Shown here one piece after another: positions 1 to 6,148 of a stretch of DNA of 6,148 nucleotides (the stretch's first letter is position 1; every line of letters begins with the position of its first letter). Both the position numbers and the translations under genes were made by a program. Below the pieces are notes generated by a model. It made no database searches. It saw nothing but the letters and a program-made list of their open reading frames with translations, and was not told where the DNA came from. This DNA comes from an uncultured Gammaproteobacteria bacterium (lineage in GTDB: Bacteria > Pseudomonadota > Gammaproteobacteria > Pseudomonadales > DT-91), in contig CAKMZU010000102.1 of assembly GCA_929200485.1 (NCBI GenBank), forward strand, positions 4,307-10,454, given 5' to 3'.

Positions 1-56
1 TTTATGAAAATATAAATTCAGGTTTGAAGTTTTGTACACTTTCAATAAAGCTTTTA

Positions 57-629
57 TCAATGATGGCGGTGACCATGATCATGACCATGACCATGACCAT
101 GACCATGACCATGACCATGACCATGACCATGGCCGTGCCAGTGACCGTTCCAGTGACTGTCACCGTGATGTCCATATCGGTGAGAAAACCCGAAATAAGG
201 CCAGTGATCGTGATGTCTACGGTGATTATAAAAGGAAGGCAATGGGAGATCCCAATCTCTACGGGGTCGATCTACTACGATAGTGCTCTCATGGAGCGGT
301 GTTTGTATAGGGGCAACATAGTATGCAATCGTGCTTGGTTCGGAAGTGTTATTTTTTGTTTGGTCATTATTTATTGGTTTGCTAGGAACAGTTACTGGTT
401 TTTGATTGTCACTGTTTGATCTAGGTTTGATGGGCTGACTTTTCAAAGCGGGCTGGGCTTTAATTGAGTCTTCTGAAGATTTTTTAGCTTGCTTGACTTT
501 GCCTTCTCTGAATTATCAGCATCGACAGTTGTTCAATTTTGGTTTGGCTATGGTATTTGTCTGAATACATAATCCATTGACAGCTAACAATAACCAAATA
601 AGCTCTCTGTATTTCTTTGGGTAAATCAT
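57..629 (-). pseudogene. Broken gene for a secreted histidine/glycine-rich protein, probably metal-binding
   Basis: The minus strand starts with ATG at 629-627, preceded by an AAGGA ribosome binding site. The first 29 residues look like a Sec signal peptide: a basic start (MIYPKKYRE), a hydrophobic core (LIWLLLAVNGLCI) and a possible cleavage after TIA. After 37 codons the frame meets TGA and TAA back to back (518-513). The same frame then stays open to a TGA at 57-59. It encodes a polar Pro/Asn/Ser linker and a C-terminal region of about 60 residues with more than 20 histidines, ending in a run of Gly-His. The stretch around the stops reads as plausible linker (DADNSEKAKSSKLK) in another frame, so one extra base near 528-534 and one base lost from the A run at 480-485 would explain the break; the repaired protein would be about 190 residues. 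Histidine-rich tails of this kind usually bind Ni, Zn or Cu; that role is inferred. Alternatives are a sequencing error, or a shorter product from the TTG at 446, which has no obvious ribosome binding site. I do not recognise the family. Confidence 0.62.
69..134. repeat. Hexanucleotide tandem repeat (ATGACC)n encoding Gly-His
   Basis: Positions 81-128 are eight perfect copies of ATGACC. Diverged copies flank them: GTGACC at 69-74, ATGATC at 75-80 and ATGGCC at 129-134. On the minus strand each unit reads GGT-CAT, that is Gly-His. The unit is six bases, so gain or loss of copies by slippage changes the length of the His-Gly tail without changing the frame. The plus strand gives Asp-His or Met-Thr runs, which are shadows. 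Confidence 0.95.
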
Positions 630-639
630 AATATGTTAT

Positions 640-644
640 TCCTT
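640..644 (-). promoter_or_regulatory. Ribosome binding site of the His-rich secreted protein gene
   Basis: On the minus strand AAGGA lies 10 nt upstream of the ATG at 629-627. Together with the signal peptide that follows, it fixes this start and shows that the minus strand, not the plus strand, is the coding strand across the His-Gly repeat. Confidence 0.55.
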
Positions 645-866
645 AATTTAAGTTTTTTTTGAGTAAATTCCTTCTTGGAAGTTGTATTACAATTTTACAA
701 TCAGATTTTTATAGAAACTTTTAGTGGGGTTCAGAGGATATTGCTACTAATCAATGTTAGTTAAAGTAATATCAATAATTCCGGACTTGGCCGTGCCATT
801 TTGTTCAGGATTAGGTGGTTTAAGTCAGGAAGACCCTTAGATTTAATCTGAGTCGATTGAATTTAA

Positions 867-895
867 TTGAGAACACCGGCTAGATACTGGATAAT
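867..895 (+). promoter_or_regulatory. Sigma-70-type promoter of the serS-cysG unit
   Basis: The -35 box TTGAGA (867-872) and the -10 box GATAAT (890-895) each match the consensus at five of six positions and are separated by the optimal 17 bp. Transcription would start near 902, giving a leader of about 29 nt before the serS ATG. That leaves no room for a long leader or an attenuator. Confidence 0.7.
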
Positions 896-918
896 AGTCG
901 GTTTTCTAAACGTGTTAA

Positions 919-2223
<1,305 letters not shown>

Positions 2224-2230
2224 TTAGCTT

Positions 2231-3598
2231 ATGGCTCAGTTGTTATTAAATCTTTCGATGGCAGGTCAGGCTTGCCTGATATTAGGTGACCCAGCACTTG
2301 CAGCTCGAAAAATAAAAGCATTATCGAAAACAGAAGCATGCATTGAGTTTTTTTGCGAAAAACATACAGATATTGTTTCACAATCTGAATGCTTGAAGGT
2401 ATTAGAGCTTTACCCCGATCTAGACACAAAAAAATATGCATTAATTGTTGTTGCTTCTGAAGATCTGGGATTAGTGAAGCGTGCGGTCGCTGATGCAAAA
2501 GCCCACCAAATACCCATCAACGTCTATAAAAAGCCTGAGTTATCCACTGCTAATTTTCCCTATTTAATTGATCGAGACCCCATCACTATTGCAGTCTCTA
2601 GTCAGGGGGCATCAGCCCAAATGACTCGCCTGATTCAAACAAAAATTAATGCGCTGATTCCGGTTCAATTTGGTCGTTTAGCCAATTTCTTTAAGGCCAA
2701 ACAAATGCTTGTTAATAAAAAACTTACAGCACAATCGGATAGACGCCGTTTCTGGGAGTCTATGGCTGATGGCGCCATTGCTGAAACTATCTATCAAGGC
2801 AAAGAAGATGAAGCCGAAAAGATCTTTGAAAAACGACTGAATGAGGAAGGCAACGCTGCCTGCGGTGAGGTCTATCTTATTGGCGCAGGCCCTGGAGACC
2901 CAGATTTATTGACCTTCAAAGCACTTCGTTTACTGCAATCGGCAGACGTCATTCTTTATGATCGTTTGGTCAATCCATCGATTTTAGACTATTGCAAACC
3001 CACAGCTGAGAGATTATATGTAGGGAAGGCTATGTCTAACCATGCTGTTCCTCAATCAGAAATTAATCAGCGCCTGATAGATCTTGCAAAAGAGGGAAAA
3101 CGGGTAGCACGATTAAAAGGTGGTGATCCTTTTATCTTTGGTCGAGGAGGAGAAGAAATTGAAGGATTGGCGGAAGAGGGAATTCCCTTTCAGGTGATTC
3201 CAGGTATCACGGCTGCGAACGGTTGCTCTTCTTATGCAGGTATCCCTTTAACTCACAGAGATTATGCTCAATCAGTACGTTTTATCACTGGGCATTTGAA
3301 AGAAGGGGAATTGGATTTAGACTGGCCATCTTTTGTTAGTCAGGATCAAACACTGGTTTTTTATATGGGACTAAGTAATTTAGATAAAATTTGTGCAAAA
3401 TTAATTGCTCATGGGCGGGATAAAGAGACGCCTGTAGCTTTAGTTGAGAAGGGTACTATGCCAGCACAGCGTCTATTGATTGCAACCCTTGAAACCATGC
3501 CTCTTAAATTGAAAGCGTCTTCTTTTGAGGGGCCTGCATTAACCATTGTTGGTGATGTTGTTAAGCTACACGAGAAATTGGACTGGTTCCATAATTAA
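2231..3598 (+). CDS. cysG: Siroheme synthase CysG: intact uroporphyrinogen-III methyltransferase half, degenerate dehydrogenase/ferrochelatase half
   Basis: Canonical CysG makes siroheme in three steps: SAM-dependent methylation of uroporphyrinogen III to precorrin-2, NAD-dependent oxidation to sirohydrochlorin, and iron insertion. The 455-residue length and both domains match the fused enterobacterial type. The C-terminal methyltransferase (about 213-455) is intact: GAGPGDPDLLT (218-228), D244 in YDRL, K266 in VGK, GGDPFIFGRGGEE (297-309), PGITAANG, GIPLTHR, and M379 in FYMG. The N-terminal domain (1-112) aligns without gaps at its start, yet the NAD motif GGGDVA of E. coli is GDPALA here (19-24). 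The position of catalytic D104 is K100 (NVYKKP instead of NVVDAP), and SSGGTSP is SSQGASA (123-129). S124, equivalent to the phosphorylated S128, remains. The domain's fold and its helical linker (about 145-205, with RRRFWE) persist, so it may serve mainly in dimerisation. The start lies 7 bp after serS; the best ribosome binding site (AGAGG, 2211-2215) is inside serS, about 15 nt upstream, which suggests translational coupling. Confidence 0.93.
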   Translation: MAQLLLNLSMAGQACLILGDPALAARKIKALSKTEACIEFFCEKHTDIVSQSECLKVLELYPDLDTKKYALIVVASEDLGLVKRAVADAKAHQIPINVYKKPELSTANFPYLIDRDPITIAVSSQGASAQMTRLIQTKINALIPVQFGRLANFFKAKQMLVNKKLTAQSDRRRFWESMADGAIAETIYQGKEDEAEKIFEKRLNEEGNAACGEVYLIGAGPGDPDLLTFKALRLLQSADVILYDRLVNPSILDYCKPTAERLYVGKAMSNHAVPQSEINQRLIDLAKEGKRVARLKGGDPFIFGRGGEEIEGLAEEGIPFQVIPGITAANGCSSYAGIPLTHRDYAQSVRFITGHLKEGELDLDWPSFVSQDQTLVFYMGLSNLDKICAKLIAHGRDKETPVALVEKGTMPAQRLLIATLETMPLKLKASSFEGPALTIVGDVVKLHEKLDWFHN

Positions 3599-3610
3599 GC
3601 GAAGGATTGA

Positions 3611-3640
3611 TTGCGTCAAAATAAATGAATATTGACTCAA
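3611..3640. promoter_or_regulatory. Phased pair of near-palindromes upstream of gor, possible operator
   Basis: TTGCGTCAA (3611-3619) and TTGACTCAA (3632-3640) differ at two positions as direct copies and at one position when one is reverse-complemented. Each is nearly palindromic in itself (TTGA-N-TCAA). Their starts are exactly 21 bp apart, two helical turns, so two dimers could bind the same face of the DNA. This lies in the 79 bp between cysG and gor, 38 bp before the gor start. It does not match the OxyR consensus that I know. A regulator is only inferred. Confidence 0.3.
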
Positions 3641-3666
3641 TTTATCCCACCCTTAATTCTTATCAC

Positions 3667-3671
3667 AGGAG
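3667..3671 (+). promoter_or_regulatory. Ribosome binding site deciding the GTG start of gor
   Basis: AGGAG sits 6 nt before GTG at 3678. This spacing and the immediate start of the FAD-binding strand (FDLFVIGAGSGG) support GTG as the true start. Confidence 0.85.
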
Positions 3672-3677
3672 AATAAG

Positions 3678-5030
3678 GTGTTTGATCTTTTTGTCATTGG
3701 AGCAGGTTCAGGTGGAGTTCGTGCCGCGCGGATGGCCGCAGCCCAAGGCGCCAAAGTCGGCATAGCCGAACAACGGTTTTTAGGTGGCACTTGTGTCAAT
3801 GTAGGTTGTGTGCCTAAAAAACTTTTTAGTTATGCTTCGCACTACCCTGAAGATATCAATGATTCCTATGGTTTTGGGTGGAATGTGAATGGATTTCATC
3901 ATAACTGGCAGCAATTGATTGAGAATAAAAATCATGAGATTGATCGCCTTAATGGCATTTATCAGCAAATGCTTGAAAATTCAGGCGTAGAGCTCTTCGG
4001 ATCTACGGCCAAATTATTAGGTGGGCAAAAGATCCAGGTAGGTGAACATGTTGTTCAGGCTAAGAAAATATTGATTGCGGTAGGCGGTTATCCTACTCCC
4101 GCCTCAATTCCTGGTTCTGAGTTTTGTATTTACTCAGACGATGTTTTTTATCTGGATGAGAAGCCTCAGAGCATCGCTATTGTGGGTGGTGGTTATATTG
4201 CATGTGAGTTTGCCAGTATTTTCAATGGGTTAGGGGTTGAAACCCATCTATTGTATCGAAAAGACCAGTTGCTCCGTCATTTTGATCATGCCATTGGTCG
4301 TTTTGCCGCAAATGAAATGGAAAAGAAAGGGGTGAATATTTATTATCAGACAGAAGTAGTGGCTATTGAAGAGCGCGAGCAGGCCTTAAGTTGTGTGTTG
4401 GATAATGGAGAAACCTTGATCGTAGATAAGGTTCTTATGGCGATAGGGCGTACACCCAATACGCATAATTTAGGGCTTGAAAATACGTCCGTTAAACAGA
4501 GCAATAGAGGCCATATTCAAGTTAATGATAACTTCCAAACGGATGAGCCGCATATATTCTCTTTAGGCGATGTGATAGGAACACCCGAACTCACACCAGT
4601 TGCTCTGGAACAGGCCATGGTTTTTGTAGATCAGGCATTTGGTAATAATCAAAAAACAATGAGTTATGATGCGATACCCACGGCTATTTTTACGCACCCG
4701 AACATCTGCACCTGTGGATTAAGTGAAGAACAGGTGCTCGAAAAAGGGCTCAAAGCGCGCGTGTTTGTCAGCGAATTTAGAACCCTAAAGCATTGCTTAT
4801 CTGGGAATTCCGAGCGCGTTATGTTGAAAATGCTTGTTGAGCAATCAAGCGATAGAGTGTTAGGTATCCATATGGTTGGGCCTGATGCAGGTGAGATTAT
4901 TCAAGGTTTTGCGGTTGCGGTTAAGTTAGCGTTAACTAAGGCACAACTTGATAGCGTAGTAGGTATTCATCCAACGCTTGCTGAAGAGTTCGTCACGATG
5001 CGGGAAAGCCAATATTGTATTGGCGACTAA
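3678..5030 (+). CDS. gor: Glutathione-disulfide reductase, NADPH-dependent
   Basis: This cytoplasmic flavoenzyme reduces oxidised glutathione with NADPH and works as a homodimer. The 450 residues are full length. The N-terminal FAD fold has GAGSGG (8-13). The redox-active pair lies in GGTCVNVGCVPKK (C39 and C44). The second nucleotide fold has GGGYIACEFAS (170-180), followed by YRKDQLLR, where R194 and R200 are the arginines that select NADPH over NADH. The second FAD motif is GD at 297-298. The C-terminal interface domain ends with HPTLAEEFVTMR, carrying the catalytic H431-E436 pair. The segments LSGNSER and VGPDAGEIIQGFAVAVK place it with the Pseudomonas, alphaproteobacterial and plant type rather than the E. 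coli type. It starts with GTG behind a strong ribosome binding site. It may share the serS-cysG transcript or have its own control in the 79-bp gap. CTCG at 345-348 replaces the usual GTVG in that loop, adding a cysteine. Confidence 0.96.
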   Translation: MFDLFVIGAGSGGVRAARMAAAQGAKVGIAEQRFLGGTCVNVGCVPKKLFSYASHYPEDINDSYGFGWNVNGFHHNWQQLIENKNHEIDRLNGIYQQMLENSGVELFGSTAKLLGGQKIQVGEHVVQAKKILIAVGGYPTPASIPGSEFCIYSDDVFYLDEKPQSIAIVGGGYIACEFASIFNGLGVETHLLYRKDQLLRHFDHAIGRFAANEMEKKGVNIYYQTEVVAIEEREQALSCVLDNGETLIVDKVLMAIGRTPNTHNLGLENTSVKQSNRGHIQVNDNFQTDEPHIFSLGDVIGTPELTPVALEQAMVFVDQAFGNNQKTMSYDAIPTAIFTHPNICTCGLSEEQVLEKGLKARVFVSEFRTLKHCLSGNSERVMLKMLVEQSSDRVLGIHMVGPDAGEIIQGFAVAVKLALTKAQLDSVVGIHPTLAEEFVTMRESQYCIGD

Positions 5031-5051
5031 ATCCTTTTAATCGCCGAAGAT

Positions 5052-5080
5052 AGCCCTTAAAAGGGCTTTGCCATTTTAAT
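5052..5080 (+). terminator. Probable intrinsic terminator after gor
   Basis: AGCCCTT (5052-5058) pairs with AAGGGCT (5061-5067), giving a 6-7 bp GC-rich stem with a 2-4 nt loop. It is followed by TTGCCATTTT, an interrupted T tract, so termination may be partial. It sits 21 bp after the gor stop, as expected for the end of the transcription unit. Confidence 0.55.
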
Positions 5081-5113
5081 TAATATAACGTAACCGATAA
5101 TAATAAAAACAAA

Positions 5114-5118
5114 AGGAG
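5114..5118 (+). promoter_or_regulatory. Ribosome binding site of the membrane protein gene
   Basis: AGGAG lies 5 nt upstream of the ATG at 5124. It is a strong site and fixes that start. TATAAC (5084-5089) and GATAAT (5096-5101) upstream could be -10 boxes, but neither has a good -35 partner at the right distance. Confidence 0.8.
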
Positions 5119-5123
5119 CGTTT

Positions 5124-6148
5124 ATGACGGTTCAAGCGGCGAGCCTTCAAGCTGACTCTGTGATAGCCCTTAAAGTAAGCAGTCCTTTGCTATTTTCACT
5201 CTACGGTGTGATTCCTGTTTGTATCTTACTGTTTTTATTGGATTTAACAGCTCTTAATGGTCAGCTATTAACGACATTTTTACCAGTGACCCCAGGTCAA
5301 TGGGCTTTATGGGCGATCATCTTTAACTTTCCACACATTGTTTCATCTTTAATGACTTTGATTGATAGGGAATATTGGACCTTTTATAAATCGAAATTAA
5401 TAAAAGCGCTGGCTGGATTTTCAGCACTTGTTTTAACCATAACTTACGCAGTGCCTGCCTTGGCAAGCCCTTTAGTTAATTCAGTTGTGCAGGCGGCTTT
5501 CTTTACCTTTTTTGCAACCTATACCATGTACCATGTGCTTTCTCAGCAATTTGGTATCGGCATGATGATGATGCGGGTCACCCAAACCAATCGTTATCAG
5601 CTATGGCGTGCGACTGCAACAATCGCAACGACCTGTTTGTATTTTTTGGTTTTTGCCCGTGATCCATTATCAAAAATAGTTATTTCAGGCATTGCAGCGG
5701 TGGATGTGTTGAAAGTGGCTTCTTTAGTGATGGTCTTTGTCTCGACCTTGTTGGCATTGACGTTGATTAAGCAATCTAGGCGTCGTTTGGGCTCATTGTA
5801 TTGTTTGGCGAATGTGCTGATGCTTTGGGTAACCTGGGCTTTTATGATGTTGGACTACACCGTTTTTGTTATTCTGATACCGCGTTTTATTCATGATCTA
5901 ACAGCTTTTATTATATACGCTACGCATGATCATAATAGAAACAAAGTTGAAAAGCCCAATTTGCTCTATCGGTATTTTCAGTGGTTACCACTTTCGCCAC
6001 TGATTTTATGTCCTCTCTTTGCTATTGCTGTCGCCAATGGTATTGAAAGCTCTACCGCTTGGGTGGATTCTCAGCTCTCAGTTGCTGGCTTACCACCATT
6101 TTTGCAAATTAGTGTGCAAATCATATTTATAGCGAGTTTTATGCATTA
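5124..6148 (+). CDS. Polytopic inner-membrane protein of unknown function, 3' end beyond the window
   Basis: A continuous frame of 341 codons starts at ATG behind a strong ribosome binding site and is open to the window edge; the last partial codon begins TA, so even a stop there cannot be excluded. The product is very hydrophobic with about nine or ten predicted membrane helices, roughly at 22-41, 60-80, 93-114, 121-140, 162-178, 186-214, 224-243, 245-266, 288-305 and 326-341. Histidines fall in or beside helices: H71 in NFPH, H137 in MYHVLSQQFG, H257 in RFIHDLTAF, H268 and H270 in THDHN, and H341. A run of four methionines (147-150) follows the H137 segment. Intramembrane histidines spaced like this occur in metal- or heme-binding membrane enzymes and oxidoreductases, but I cannot assign a family. 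There is no signal peptide other than the first helix. A probable terminator separates it from gor, so it is likely transcribed independently, and the neighbourhood gives little clue to its job. Confidence 0.85.
   Translation, partial: MTVQAASLQADSVIALKVSSPLLFSLYGVIPVCILLFLLDLTALNGQLLTTFLPVTPGQWALWAIIFNFPHIVSSLMTLIDREYWTFYKSKLIKALAGFSALVLTITYAVPALASPLVNSVVQAAFFTFFATYTMYHVLSQQFGIGMMMMRVTQTNRYQLWRATATIATTCLYFLVFARDPLSKIVISGIAAVDVLKVASLVMVFVSTLLALTLIKQSRRRLGSLYCLANVLMLWVTWAFMMLDYTVFVILIPRFIHDLTAFIIYATHDHNRNKVEKPNLLYRYFQWLPLSPLILCPLFAIAVANGIESSTAWVDSQLSVAGLPPFLQISVQIIFIASFMH

Noticed and set aside
24..419. Plus-strand open frames through the repeat that encode Met-Thr or Asp-His runs
   Set aside because: They come from the tandem repeat read on the other strand. 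They lack a ribosome binding site and sensible composition, while the minus strand has a signal peptide and ribosome binding site.
789..798. GGCCGTGCCA shared between 131-140 and 789-798
   Set aside because: The match is only ten bases, with no flanking similarity or inverted partner; it is most likely chance.
2229..2498. Minus-strand open frame over the start of cysG
   Set aside because: It overlaps a conserved gene on the opposite strand; its low-complexity sequence resembles no known protein and there is no ribosome binding site evidence.
3607..3635. Possible gor promoter TTGATT-17 bp-TATTGA
   Set aside because: It matches the consensus at only four and three of six positions, too weak in AT-rich DNA to report as a promoter.
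3780..3968. Minus-strand open frame inside gor
   Set aside because: It is antisense to the conserved FAD and disulfide region of glutathione reductase, so it is a shadow.
5049..5174. Thirteen-base direct repeat GATAGCCCTTAAA at 5049-5061 and 5162-5174, the first copy within the gor terminator and the second in the membrane protein coding region
   Set aside because: It could allow alternative pairing with the terminator arm, but a 13-base repeat is not very unlikely by chance in 6 kb and nothing else supports a regulatory role.

Overview
The window looks like chromosomal DNA of a low-GC (roughly 40 percent, estimated by eye) gammaproteobacterium. The case rests on a 430-residue bacterial-type seryl-tRNA synthetase, a fused CysG siroheme synthase placed directly behind it (a gene order also known from Pseudomonas and relatives), and a glutathione reductase close to the Pseudomonas type. 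I cannot name a genus; Legionella-like or marine gammaproteobacteria would fit.

Layout. Positions 57-629 on the minus strand carry a broken gene for a secreted, extremely histidine-rich protein. A good signal peptide and ribosome binding site at 629-644 lead into a polar linker that is interrupted by two adjacent in-frame stop codons (513-518). The downstream part ends in a His-Gly tail encoded by a perfect hexanucleotide tandem repeat. Positions 630-930 are a divergent intergenic region containing a convincing sigma-70-type promoter (867-895) for the next gene.

serS (931-2223) and cysG (2231-3598) are 7 bp apart and probably co-transcribed. gor (3678-5030, GTG start) follows after 79 bp that hold a phased pair of near-palindromes. 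A hairpin at about 5052-5080 probably ends this transcription unit. A multi-pass membrane protein with histidines in and beside its predicted helices starts at 5124 and runs off the window end.

serS serves translation, cysG belongs to siroheme synthesis (the cofactor of sulfite and nitrite reductases), and gor keeps glutathione reduced. Two things stand out. The N-terminal dehydrogenase/chelatase domain of CysG has lost its NAD-binding glycines, the catalytic aspartate and a conserved proline, while its methyltransferase half is intact. The His-rich secreted protein is disrupted in a way that two compensating single-base changes would repair. I see no mobile element, CRISPR array or RNA gene, and no clear new multi-gene system.
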